From positions 1 to 20,265 of the forward strand of contig FR888059.1 of the NCBI GenBank assembly GCA_000431335.1: a DNA stretch of 20,265 bases, in the 5' to 3' direction. Made by a program: the position numbers and the translations under genes. The notes below the pieces were generated by a model. It saw only the letters and a program-made list of their open reading frames with translations. It was not told where the DNA came from and searched no databases. Below, piece by piece: positions 1-7,329 of this stretch (positions are counted from its first letter, which is position 1; each line of letters begins with the position of its first letter). This DNA comes from Clostridium sp. CAG:343. GTDB taxonomy: Bacteria > Bacillota > Clostridia > TANB77 > CAG-508.

Positions 1-53
1 AAGATATAGAAAAATCTAAAACTAAAAAGAAAGATAATTTTGAATTAAAGTAG
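1..53 (+). CDS. C-terminal end of an upstream gene (partial)
   Basis: One frame is open from the window edge to a TAG at 51-53 and encodes a lysine-rich tail (DIEKSKTKKKDNFELK). The next gene begins 13 bases downstream behind a GGGAG ribosome binding site, so the two are probably cotranscribed. Only 16 residues are visible and no family can be assigned. Confidence 0.5.
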   Translation, partial: DIEKSKTKKKDNFELK

Positions 54-66
54 GGAGTAAAAGATT

Positions 67-363
67 ATGGAAGAAAGTAAAGCTGAAAATGTTATAAATA
101 TAATTAAAGATATGAATACAAAAGATAAGTTAAGATTAGGAATATGTTTAACTACAAGCGATTGGGCTAATATTTTATATAACAAAACTGAAATGTATGA
201 GAAATTTGATACTATGCTAAAAGAAGTAGATGAAGAATATAGAACTACTCTTATAAATTTTGCTAAATACAAGCTTGTAATGTTTACAATGGCTAAAATA
301 ATGGAAATGGAGCAAATTCAAAGAAATAAGGTGATTTTATTTTTGTTTAATAGTGTTAAATAA
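67..363 (+). CDS. hypothetical small protein, 98 aa
   Basis: The ATG at 67 follows a GGGAG Shine-Dalgarno at 54-58 and closely follows the stop of the preceding gene, which argues for an operon. The product is charged and looks largely helical. A Lys/Glu-rich N-terminal half (EESKAENVINIIKDM) is followed by aromatic and hydrophobic stretches and a hydrophobic C-terminus (VILFLFNSVK). There is no signal peptide, no clear transmembrane segment and no cysteine motif beyond a single Cys. Codon use is AT-rich like the native genes. I do not recognise the family. The stop is followed by about 55 AT-rich bases before the promoter of the next unit, with no convincing terminator. Confidence 0.6.
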   Translation: MEESKAENVINIIKDMNTKDKLRLGICLTTSDWANILYNKTEMYEKFDTMLKEVDEEYRTTLINFAKYKLVMFTMAKIMEMEQIQRNKVILFLFNSVK

Positions 364-417
364 GCAACAGATATAGAAATATAATATTTTATGTAAAAAT
401 TATATAAAAATAGCTAG

Positions 418-446
418 TTGCCAAAATTGCTGATATATGCTATAAT
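418..446 (+). promoter_or_regulatory. sigma-A promoter of the 602-1348 gene
   Basis: TTGCCA at 418-423 and TATAAT at 441-446 are separated by 17 bases. A TGn extension (438-440) precedes the -10. The predicted start is near 453, giving an unusually long leader of about 150 bases before the ATG at 602. Confidence 0.7.
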
Positions 447-454
447 ACTTACAT

Positions 455-484
455 CTATTGACATGGGTTACCATAGCTTAATAG
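455..484 (+). other. hairpin at the 5' end of the 602-1348 transcript
   Basis: CTATT (455-459) pairs with AATAG (480-484), and inside it ATGG (463-466) pairs with CCAT (471-474) around a four-base loop. It lies only a few bases after the predicted transcription start, so it could protect the 5' end or belong to a regulatory leader. The rest of the leader also contains a tandem 7-mer, CATAGTG, at 552-558 and 560-566. I recognise no known riboswitch. Confidence 0.4.
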
Positions 485-601
485 TTGCTGGTAGGAATGA
501 TTTGAGATAATATTTTATTTCTCTTTCAACCTAACAAAACCTTAATGCAAGCATAGTGCCATAGTGTTTGTAAAACAAATAATTTTATGGAGGTGTTAAT
601 T

Positions 602-1348
602 ATGGCAAAAAAAGTATCAAAAGAGGTTCCGATTGCAGAACGGATAATTGAGTTTGACAAGGATGACTTCTGTGAAAACTTTTCACCTTCCGATGTTTCG
701 GAAAGCATGGTTACAAAGGAAATGTTGGAAGAGTTTGCAGAGAAGGCTTTAGTTCTTGTTGATGGCACAGACATTCTACAGTATGCAAATGAATACCCTA
801 TTGTGGTGTATCAGTGCAACGAAAGTATCTGTTATGCAGACATAATGCCTGAGCCTCGCTTGAACAGCTTTGTTCTCAACATTGTTGTGTCAACGGGAGT
901 GGATGGCAAGAGATATTCGGTAGGTTCAGGAAAAATGGAAGAAGAACCTATTGGATTTGACACAATTACTTATTATGAAGATCCCTTTGGTATCAAACAT
1001 CAAATTATTCAGTATGACATATGCAAGTTCTTACTGAAAAGACCTAAGCTAGTAGTTTCAGAAGAAGGTATTCTTGTTTTCTATACTGAAGATGAGATTT
1101 TGGCAACAACGGATTGCCAGCAGTATGCATGGGTTCGTTGGGATGACACTATTGAAAATTGCACAAGCATTGAAAACATTATCGCATATAAAGAGTATTG
1201 CGAAGTAACTCTTATTGATGGCGAAGATGTTTTTGATGATTTTGGTGAAATTGCTGAAAAAGCTCCCAGACATGTTTTGGCTCTGAACTTCAACTTGAAG
1301 GTAGCAGACCATAATATGATTAATCCTAAATTTACTAAGAAGTCATAA
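602..1348 (+). CDS. orphan protein of foreign composition, 248 aa
   Basis: The start at 602 is chosen because GGAGGTG (589-595) sits at ideal distance; an in-frame ATG at 587 lies upstream of that site. The product starts MAKKVSKEVPIAERIIEFDK and is acidic, soluble-looking and without signal peptide or membrane helices. It has scattered cysteines but no ordered metal motif. The middle (about residues 85-150) looks beta-rich, with GKRYSVGSGK and a YYEDPFG segment. Codon choice differs from the neighbours: CTC, CGC and CGG (641-643) appear, and GC is visibly higher. The gene has its own promoter, long leader and terminator, so it is a self-contained cargo-like unit, probably acquired horizontally. 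I do not recognise the family and assign no function. Confidence 0.8.
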   Translation: MAKKVSKEVPIAERIIEFDKDDFCENFSPSDVSESMVTKEMLEEFAEKALVLVDGTDILQYANEYPIVVYQCNESICYADIMPEPRLNSFVLNIVVSTGVDGKRYSVGSGKMEEEPIGFDTITYYEDPFGIKHQIIQYDICKFLLKRPKLVVSEEGILVFYTEDEILATTDCQQYAWVRWDDTIENCTSIENIIAYKEYCEVTLIDGEDVFDDFGEIAEKAPRHVLALNFNLKVADHNMINPKFTKKS

Positions 1349-1376
1349 GCATAAAGAAACTCTAAGGTACTACAAA

Positions 1377-1410
1377 CCCATCAATCGCAACAAACGGTTG
1401 ATGGGTGTTA
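1377..1410 (+). terminator. intrinsic terminator of the 602-1348 gene
   Basis: The 11-bp stem 1377-1387 / 1395-1405 (CCCATCAATCG with CGGTTGATGGG, one G-T pair) has a 7-base loop. It lies about 30 bases after the stop codon and is followed by TGTTA and the TA tract rather than a pure T run. Confidence 0.7.
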
Positions 1411-1430
1411 TATATATATATATATATATA
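1409..1430. repeat. (TA)11 dinucleotide tract
   Basis: Eleven uninterrupted TA units lie directly after the terminator stem and just upstream of the next promoter. The tract is self-complementary. It may vary in length by slippage and could affect termination or the neighbouring promoter. Confidence 0.9.
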
Positions 1431-1446
1431 ATTTTTGTTAAAATTG

Positions 1447-1474
1447 TTGCAATTCATAAAAAATATGATATACT
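1447..1474 (+). promoter_or_regulatory. extended -10 promoter of a candidate small RNA
   Basis: TTGCAA at 1447-1452, a 16-base spacer and TATACT at 1469-1474, with a TGA extension at 1466-1468. The predicted start is near 1481. Confidence 0.6.
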
Positions 1475-1480
1475 ACAGGA

Positions 1481-1594
1481 AATTGATTGATATTTGTATC
1501 AATCGTTATGAGAGCCAAAAAGTTGTAGATAACTACTTCGTTAGCACCATATTATAACAACTTACGAACTTAAAAGTTTGTAGGTTGTTTTTTT
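1481..1594 (+). ncRNA. candidate small RNA of about 115 nt
   Basis: The unit runs from the predicted start of the 1447-1474 promoter to an intrinsic terminator. It opens with a perfect 8-bp hairpin (GATTGATA 1485-1492 with TATCAATC 1497-1504, loop TTTG). It continues through a middle part with a small GTAG/CTAC stem and ends in the terminator hairpin. No ORF of useful size is present. It resembles no RNA family I can name. It could instead be the attenuated leader of something formerly downstream, since an orphan ribosome binding site follows at 1628-1633. Confidence 0.45.
1557..1594 (+). terminator. intrinsic terminator ending the candidate small RNA
   Basis: ACAACTTACGAACTT (1557-1571) pairs with AAGTTTGTAGGTTGT (1574-1588) with two G-T pairs; the innermost pairs open to form the loop. 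An uninterrupted T run extends from 1588 to 1594. Confidence 0.8.
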
Positions 1595-1606
1595 GTACAT
1601 AAAACT

Positions 1607-1653
1607 AAAATGTTCTCTTTCTGGAAAGGAGGGCATTTTTTATGTTTGAATAA
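1607..1653 (+). other. hairpin sequestering the Shine-Dalgarno of a three-codon ORF
   Basis: A 14-bp stem, 1607-1620 with 1626-1639 (several G-T pairs, 5-base loop), contains GGAGGG at 1628-1633. The ATG at 1642-1644 follows at ideal spacing, but the frame is only Met-Phe-Glu-stop (1642-1653). Possible readings are a leader peptide, a second terminator (the stem ends in T's), or the surviving 5' end of a deleted gene. Confidence 0.45.
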
Positions 1654-1800
1654 GAGAATGAATTGTAGTTGCTCATAAAATGGCTTTTGCTGACGTTTAG
1701 CATCAACCAGAATATATTTGATATTTTATAATTATCTGGAGATTGTTAGAATTGAAGATTTTGATTTAAAGTTAATAAAGCAAAAAATTCTACCAAGAGG
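1654..1800. other. non-coding stretch, no gene seen
   Basis: No credible ORF or start with a ribosome binding site is present. Up to about 1740 the composition is mixed, with a small TGCT/AGCA hairpin near 1688; from there to the ftsY promoter it is AT-rich like the rest of the chromosome. The right border of the foreign-looking island probably lies here, but I found no convincing flanking direct repeat. Confidence 0.4.
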
Positions 1801-1829
1801 TTCACATATAGAGGAAAATATGTTATAAT
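1801..1829 (+). promoter_or_regulatory. promoter of ftsY
   Basis: TTCACA (1801-1806), a 17-base spacer and TATAAT (1824-1829), with a TGT extension directly before the -10. The predicted start near 1836 gives a leader of about 75 bases, very AT-rich and without a strong hairpin. Confidence 0.65.
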
Positions 1830-1912
1830 AACAACGTTATATTTTAATAAAAAGTAAATATATTAAATAATTCTTAAAAAATAACTTTTATTAAAAGATG
1901 AAAGGAGAAAAC

Positions 1913-2818
1913 ATGGGATTTTTTGAAAAATTAAAACAAGGAATGAATAAAACTAAAAGTTCATTTGACGAAAAGATAAATAATGTATTTAAAAGCTTTA
2001 GAAAAGTAGATGAAGAATTTTTAGATGAATTAGAAGAAGTTCTAATTATGTCAGACATAGGAGTAGAAACATCAGTTAAGATAATTAGCAACTTAAGAAA
2101 CAGAATAAAAAAAGATAAGATACAAGACGAAGAAGATGTAAAAAAAGCATTAAGAGAAGAAATGAAAAAAATATTAGATGTTACAGACATTAATTTACAT
2201 TTAAATACAAAGCCATCTGTTATTTTAGTAGTTGGAGTAAATGGAGTAGGAAAAACAACATCTATTGGAAAAATTGCAAATAGATTAGCAAAAGATGGTA
2301 AAAAGGTAGTTGTAGCAGCAGCAGATACTTTTAGAGCAGCAGCTGTAGAACAATTAGAAATATGGGCAAACAGAGCAGGAGCTGATATAGTAAAAAGAGA
2401 AGAGGGTGTAGATCCAGCTTCTGTAGTATATGAAGCAATAAAAATAACAAAGAAAAAAGATGCAGATGTATTAATTGTAGATACAGCAGGAAGATTGCAT
2501 AATAAAAAGTATTTAATGGACGAGTTAAATAAAATTCAAAAAGTAATTAACAAAGAAATGCAAGAGGCAGACAAAGAAGTATTATTAGTAATAGATGGGA
2601 CGACAGGTCAAAATGCGATTTCACAAGTAAAAGCATTTAAAGAAGAGGCAGATTTAACAGGGTTGGTTATTACTAAATTAGATGGAACAGCAAAAGGTGG
2701 AGTAGCAATTGGAATTGTTGAAGAAAATAAAATCCCAATTAAGTTTATAGGTGTAGGAGAACAAATTGACGATATGGAGATTTTTAATTCAGAAGATTTT
2801 GTAAAAGCAATCATTTAA
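1913..2818 (+). CDS. ftsY: signal recognition particle receptor FtsY
   Basis: SRP receptor GTPase that docks ribosome-nascent chain-SRP complexes at the membrane for cotranslational insertion. The start at 1913 (MGFFEKLKQG) is preferred because AAAGGAG at 1901-1907 lies just upstream; an in-frame ATG at 1898 precedes that site. The 301-aa protein has a short basic/acidic N-terminus without the long acidic A domain of E. coli, a four-helix N domain (about 20-95) and the G domain. It shows GVNGVGKT at 108-115, DTFRAAA at 138-144, DTAGR at 190-194 and TKLDGTAKGG at 254-263. The C-terminus ends in the family-typical NSEDFVKAII. Size and motifs are those of Gram-positive FtsY. A UPF0182 gene follows 34 bases later, probably in the same transcript; ffh, often nearby, is not in the window. 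Confidence 0.97.
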   Translation: MGFFEKLKQGMNKTKSSFDEKINNVFKSFRKVDEEFLDELEEVLIMSDIGVETSVKIISNLRNRIKKDKIQDEEDVKKALREEMKKILDVTDINLHLNTKPSVILVVGVNGVGKTTSIGKIANRLAKDGKKVVVAAADTFRAAAVEQLEIWANRAGADIVKREEGVDPASVVYEAIKITKKKDADVLIVDTAGRLHNKKYLMDELNKIQKVINKEMQEADKEVLLVIDGTTGQNAISQVKAFKEEADLTGLVITKLDGTAKGGVAIGIVEENKIPIKFIGVGEQIDDMEIFNSEDFVKAII

Positions 2819-2852
2819 TAAAAAAGGATGTTAGAATTTAGGAGGAAAAAAA

Positions 2853-5639
2853 GTGAAAGAAGAGAGTAAAGAAAACGATAATATTTCAATCCAAAAAGAG
2901 AAAGATACAAGCAAAAAAGATATACTAGATCTAAATAAAAAGAAAAAAAATAGAACAAGAATGATTTTAGTATTATTATTTTTACTATTATTTGCAGGAA
3001 TTAGTTATATTGAATTAAGAGGAAGTTATTTAGAATATTTGGAATTGGGTCAAAATTATACAAATATATTTTATACAAATCTAACTTATAGATATGGAAT
3101 TATGGCAGTTAATTTTGTTATTTTATATTTTATTTTATATTTTACAAATAGGGGAATAAAAAAAGGATTAAAACCATTTTTTGAAAAAGAAAAAAAAGAA
3201 ATTCCGAAATTGCCAAATAAATCTTTAGCTTTAGTAATATCAGCATTAGTTAGTTTTGTAACATCATCAGCATTGATGCAAAAAATTATGCTTATTGCTA
3301 ATGGTACATCATTTGGAATTCAAGACCCGATATTTGGATTAGATATTGCTTATTATATGTTTCAAAAACCAGTAATTGAAACATTAGCATTATATTTTGT
3401 AATTCTTTTTGTAGGATTATCAATTTATATAGCATTATATTATGTAATAGCATTTAATCGTTACTTTGATGGCGTAGATGGAAAAATGCTAAAAGAAAGC
3501 TTGTTTATGAAAAAATTAACAAGAAATGCATTATTAATAATAATAGGAATTGCAATTCTTACAGTAATAAATACCCAAAATACAATGTTTGGAAAAATTC
3601 TAACTGTTAAAAATGACTTAGAAATAGTAGGAGCAGGGATGACAGAGACAACCATTAAATTATGGGGATATGTAATATTTGCATTTGTCATTATAATATT
3701 TGCATATAGAGCATTAAAATACTTTAAAAAAGGAAATACAGGTAAAGTATTAAAGAATCTTGCAGTAATACCAGGATATTTAGTAGTATTATTTATAGTA
3801 ATGGTAGTATTTGATTTAGCATTTGTTAGCACAAATGAATTAGATAAAGAAAAAGAATATATAGCAGAAAATATAAAGAATACTAAAAATGCATATAATA
3901 TTAATATAGAAGAAAAGAATATAGAAAATTCAGGAACCATAACAAGTGAAGAAGTAGAAGAAAATGCTAATGTAATTAATAATATACCAGTTATTAGTAA
4001 AGATGCTGTATCAAAAACATTAGAAAATAGTCAAACAGTGACAGGACACTATGTTTATCCTAATATTAGTATTGCAAAATACAATATAAATGGAAAAAAT
4101 CAGCTAGTATATGTAGCACCAAGAGAAATAACAAACTCAGGAAGAACTTATAATAATAAAACATATGAATATACACACGGAATAGGAGAAATATTTACAT
4201 CAGCAACAGAAAGTTCACAAAATGGAAATATACAATATATTCAAAAAGACATAGTTGGAAAAGATGAAAAAATAAATATTTCTGAACCACGTATTTATTT
4301 CGGATTAGAGACAAAAGAGACAATTGCAACAAATACGAAAAACAAAAACGAATATGATTACACTGATGAAAACGGAACAGATCAAGTATATTCTTATAAT
4401 GGACAAGCTGGATTACAATTAGGATTTTTAGATAGATTAATATTAGGTATGAAAAAAGGAGATATTAATTTAGCTTTCTCAGGAGAAATAACAAATGAAA
4501 GCAAAATTTTAATTAATAGAGATGTAATAACAAGAGCCAAAAAAGCATTACCATATTTAATTTATGATGAAGAACCATATACTGCAGTAACAGATGAAGG
4601 AAAGATTGTATGGGTGTTAGATGCTTATACAGTATCATCTAGTTATCCATATTCACAATATACAAGTATAGAACATGATGGAACAAAAGAAAAAATAAAC
4701 TATATTAGAAACTCTGTTAAAGTAATTATCGATAGTTATGATGGTACAATGTCATATTATATAACAGATAGAAATGATCCAATAGCTATGGCATATAGAA
4801 ACATTTATCCAAGCTTATTCAAAGAATTAGATGAAAAAATACCAGAAGATATATCAAGTCATTTTGTATATCCAGAATTTTTATATAATGTACAAGCAAA
4901 AATTTTAAAAGTATATCATAACGTAAAACCAGATGTATTATATAGAGCTGACGATGTATGGGATATTGCAAAATTTAATAGTACAAAATCAACAAAATCA
5001 ACAGGAACTTATATGGAACCATACTATACAATGGTAAAAACATCAGATGGAGAACAACTAGGACTAGTTCAAATTTACACACCAGATGAAAAACAAAACA
5101 TTATATCATATTTAGTAGGAAGCAATAGTAATGGAAACAATGAACTAAAACTATATAAATTTTCAGCAGACAGTAATATTGTGGGACCAATGCAACTTGA
5201 TAAACAATTAGAAGAGGACGAAGCAATATCAAGTGAACTAAAATCATTAAATGTTACAGGAACAAAATTAACAAAACAAATGATAGCAGTTCCTATTAAT
5301 AATACAATATTATATGTTGAACCAATATATCAAACAATGTTAAACGAATCAGAAGTACCAGTACTAAAAAAAGTAGTTGTAGCATCAGGAAACAAAGTTG
5401 CAATAGGAGACAACTTAACAAAAGCATTAGAAAATTTACTTTCTAAATATGCGGTAGACATAGAAGTAGAAAACACAGATGATGTTGAAGGATTAATAGA
5501 AGCAATTATAAAAGCAAACAAAAACCTAACACAATCAAATGAAAATAATGACTGGGAAATGATGGGGAAAGACATAAAGAAAGTTCAAGAATTAATAGAT
5601 TCTTTAGAAAAAGTAAAAGAAAAAGAAGATAAAAAATGA
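2853..5639 (+). CDS. UPF0182 family seven-helix membrane protein
   Basis: The start is a GTG at 2853 behind AGGAGG (2839-2844). The 928-aa product begins with a Lys/Glu/Asp-rich cytoplasmic tail (about 1-34). About seven transmembrane helices follow, near 36-54, 82-100, 122-143, 175-200, 225-243, 270-286 and 305-325, and then a large soluble, probably extracellular domain of about 600 residues. Family hallmarks are DPIFGLDIAYYMFQKP after helix 3, THGIGEIF, RIYFGLE, VWVLDAYTVSSSYPYS and SYYITDRNDPIAMAYRNIYP. The C-terminus is Lys/Glu-rich and helical. UPF0182 (COG1615) proteins are found in actinobacteria, clostridia and cyanobacteria; I know of no established function. The TGA stop lies inside a short inverted-repeat element. 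Cotranscription with ftsY is likely. Confidence 0.93.
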   Translation: MKEESKENDNISIQKEKDTSKKDILDLNKKKKNRTRMILVLLFLLLFAGISYIELRGSYLEYLELGQNYTNIFYTNLTYRYGIMAVNFVILYFILYFTNRGIKKGLKPFFEKEKKEIPKLPNKSLALVISALVSFVTSSALMQKIMLIANGTSFGIQDPIFGLDIAYYMFQKPVIETLALYFVILFVGLSIYIALYYVIAFNRYFDGVDGKMLKESLFMKKLTRNALLIIIGIAILTVINTQNTMFGKILTVKNDLEIVGAGMTETTIKLWGYVIFAFVIIIFAYRALKYFKKGNTGKVLKNLAVIPGYLVVLFIVMVVFDLAFVSTNELDKEKEYIAENIKNTKNAYNINIEEKNIENSGTITSEEVEENANVINNIPVISKDAVSKTLENSQTVTGHYVYPNISIAKYNINGKNQLVYVAPREITNSGRTYNNKTYEYTHGIGEIFTSATESSQNGNIQYIQKDIVGKDEKINISEPRIYFGLETKETIATNTKNKNEYDYTDENGTDQVYSYNGQAGLQLGFLDRLILGMKKGDINLAFSGEITNESKILINRDVITRAKKALPYLIYDEEPYTAVTDEGKIVWVLDAYTVSSSYPYSQYTSIEHDGTKEKINYIRNSVKVIIDSYDGTMSYYITDRNDPIAMAYRNIYPSLFKELDEKIPEDISSHFVYPEFLYNVQAKILKVYHNVKPDVLYRADDVWDIAKFNSTKSTKSTGTYMEPYYTMVKTSDGEQLGLVQIYTPDEKQNIISYLVGSNSNGNNELKLYKFSADSNIVGPMQLDKQLEEDEAISSELKSLNVTGTKLTKQMIAVPINNTILYVEPIYQTMLNESEVPVLKKVVVASGNKVAIGDNLTKALENLLSKYAVDIEVENTDDVEGLIEAIIKANKNLTQSNENNDWEMMGKDIKKVQELIDSLEKVKEKEDKK

Positions 5640-5668
5640 GACACAGGGGACAGGTCTTAAATGTCTCA
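5637..5668. repeat. dispersed GGGACAGGTC-type inverted repeat, copy 1
   Basis: TGAGACA (5637-5643) and TGTCTCA (5662-5668) are perfect 7-bp inverted arms around a core containing GGGGACAGGTCTTAAA. The stop codon of the preceding gene forms the first three bases. A second copy in opposite orientation lies at 9799-9830. It looks like a REP- or MITE-like intergenic element. Confidence 0.65.
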
Positions 5669-5678
5669 TAATGAATAA

Positions 5679-5710
5679 AAAAGAGGAAACAATTCTTTGT
5701 TTCCTCTTTT
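5679..5710. terminator. bidirectional terminator between UPF0182 gene and tyrS
   Basis: A perfect 14-bp stem (5679-5692 with 5697-5710, core AGAGGAAACAA) with a four-base loop is flanked by A's on the left and T's on the right. It can therefore stop the rightward UPF0182 transcript and the leftward tyrS transcript. Confidence 0.85.
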
Positions 5711-5734
5711 TATAAAATACTATTTGTATAAATA

Positions 5735-6949
5735 TTAGATTACTAATTTATAAAAAACTTTCTTTCCTTTTTTTAAAATAGCATAGCCATCTTTAAAATC
5801 ATTATCAGATAAACAATAATTTACATCAGTAATTTTGTTATCATTTAGAGAAATTCCACCTTGATTTACTAAAGTTCTTGCTTGACCTTTTGAAGGAGCA
5901 ATACCAGTTGTTATAATTGCCTCTAAAATAGAAATATTTGTAGATTCGATTTTTACTGTAGGCATATTTTCTAAACTGCCAGTACCATTAAATAAAGCAT
6001 TAGAAGCTTCTTCTGCTTTTTTTGCTTCATCTTCTCCATGAATTAATTTTGTGATTTCATAAGCTGCTATTTTTTTAGCTTCATTAATATGTTCATCTTT
6101 TAGTGAAGTAAGCTCATTAATTTTATCTATAGGCAAAAATGTAAGCATTTTTAAAACATTTTCTACACTTGAATCTTCAATGTTTCTCCAATATTGATAA
6201 AATTCATAAGGAGATGTCTTTTTAGAATCTAGCCATAAAGCACCTTTTTCAGTTTTACCCATTTTCTTTCCTTCTTTTGTAGTAAGAAGTTTAAAAGTTA
6301 AACCGAAAGAATCATCTTTTCCAATTTTTCTGATTAAGTCAACTCCACCGATTATATTAGACCATTGGTCATTTCCACCTATTTCAAGTTTACATCCATA
6401 TGTGTTATATAGATGTAAAAAATCATAAGATTGCATTAACATATAACTCATTTCAAAAAATGTTAATCCTGTTTCTAATCTTTGTTTATAACATTCAGCA
6501 GCAAGCATTTTATTAACTGAAAATAAACTACCAATTTCACGCATAAAATCAACAAATTTGAAATCTAACAGCCAATCAGCATTATTTACAATAATGGCAG
6601 CATTTTCTCCTTCAAAACTAACAAATTTTTCTATTTGCTTTTTTAAACATTCAACATTATGATTAATATCTTCGCGAGATAGCATTTTTCTCATGTCTGT
6701 TTTACCAGAAGGATCACCAATGCTAGCAGTACCACCACCAACTAAGATAATTGGTTTATGACCACATTTTTGCATATGACTTGCAACCATTAGTGAAACA
6801 AAATGACCAACATGTAAACTATCAGCAGTAGGATCAATTCCAATGTAGAAAGCAACAGATTCCTTACTAAATAGTTCTTTCATTTCTTTTGGATGAGTCA
6901 TTTGCTCTATATAGCCTCTTTCTTCTAATATGTTAAAAACATTTTCCAT
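5735..6949 (-). CDS. tyrS: tyrosyl-tRNA synthetase
   Basis: Class I synthetase that charges tRNA-Tyr. The start at 6949 (MENVFNILEE) is chosen because GGAAGG sits about nine bases upstream; two in-frame ATGs at 6958 and 6967 lie too close to it or before it. The protein is 404 aa, normal for the family. It contains GIDPTADSLHVGH with the HIGH-type motif HVGH at 46-49, the tyrosine/tRNA-pocket segment GGNDQWSNI near 191-199, and the signature loop KMGKT at 229-233 followed by EKGALWLD. A C-terminal S4-type RNA-binding domain (about 337-404) has GIAPSKGQAR. There is no T-box-like leader directly upstream; the zinc-ribbon gene ends 21 bases before, so transcription is probably shared. Confidence 0.97.
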   Translation of the reverse strand: MENVFNILEERGYIEQMTHPKEMKELFSKESVAFYIGIDPTADSLHVGHFVSLMVASHMQKCGHKPIILVGGGTASIGDPSGKTDMRKMLSREDINHNVECLKKQIEKFVSFEGENAAIIVNNADWLLDFKFVDFMREIGSLFSVNKMLAAECYKQRLETGLTFFEMSYMLMQSYDFLHLYNTYGCKLEIGGNDQWSNIIGGVDLIRKIGKDDSFGLTFKLLTTKEGKKMGKTEKGALWLDSKKTSPYEFYQYWRNIEDSSVENVLKMLTFLPIDKINELTSLKDEHINEAKKIAAYEITKLIHGEDEAKKAEEASNALFNGTGSLENMPTVKIESTNISILEAIITTGIAPSKGQARTLVNQGGISLNDNKITDVNYCLSDNDFKDGYAILKKGKKVFYKLVI

Positions 6950-6970
6950 CACGTTCATTCCTTCCATTAA

Positions 6971-7243
6971 TTAGTCTAAATTAATATTGTTTATATTTTT
7001 TGTTTTATTTTTTAATGTGTTTTTAAACCCTTTAAATTCTTCATATCCTAAAAATCTGTTTAAGTTTTTTACAGAAATACCAGTTTCACCTGAAATGGTA
7101 TCAAGTGAATTTTCTAAACCGTTTTCTTGTACATAAGATTTAAAATTTGAAAATTCAAATCCATCTTTAGTACTACATTTAGGGCATACGTTACCTTCTG
7201 AAATATAAAAACTACCACATCTACTACATCTATTAAATTCCAT
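6971..7243 (-). CDS. zinc-ribbon protein with helix-turn-helix-like tail, 90 aa
   Basis: AGGAGG lies just upstream of the ATG at 7243 (MEFNRCSRCG), so the longer in-frame reading from 7273 is not used. The N-terminus is a compact zinc ribbon with two CxxC knuckles (CSRC and CPKC) about 11 residues apart. A helical part follows whose segment SLDTISGETGISVKNLNRFL looks like a helix-turn-helix. This layout is like the YvyF/TIGR03826 proteins found in flagellar operons, but no flagellar gene is nearby and the match is by pattern only. The tail is Lys/Asn-rich. It precedes tyrS by 21 bases and probably shares its mRNA. Function unknown; nucleic-acid binding is an inference. Confidence 0.8.
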   Translation of the reverse strand: MEFNRCSRCGSFYISEGNVCPKCSTKDGFEFSNFKSYVQENGLENSLDTISGETGISVKNLNRFLGYEEFKGFKNTLKNKTKNINNINLD

Positions 7244-7293
7244 AATTTTTCCTCCTATTTTATCTTTTGACAAGTTTTTTTAAAATCCAACAC

Positions 7294-7322
7294 ATTGTAT
7301 CATAAAATTTAATAAAATAAAA
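7294..7322 (-). promoter_or_regulatory. possible internal promoter for zinc-ribbon gene and tyrS
   Basis: On the minus strand TACAAT (7299-7294) has a TGA extension, giving a plausible extended -10. The -35 (TTTTAT) is poor. The 86-base gap between the thioesterase and zinc-ribbon genes leaves room for it, but read-through from the 7770-7798 promoter is equally possible. Confidence 0.35.
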
Positions 7323-7329
7323 GAGCTTT

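Noticed and set aside
418..1740. Flanking direct repeats that would mark the island as an insertion
   Set aside because: I found no convincing matching pair at the two borders by eye, so the insertion mechanism is left open.
3461..3940. 159-aa open frame on the minus strand inside the UPF0182 gene
   Set aside because: It is a shadow frame of an AT-rich membrane protein gene, with no ribosome binding site and a composition that follows the opposite strand.
6950..7329. T-box leader upstream of tyrS
   Set aside because: The space before tyrS is 21 bases and the space before the zinc-ribbon gene is 86 bases, too short and without T-box-like pairing.
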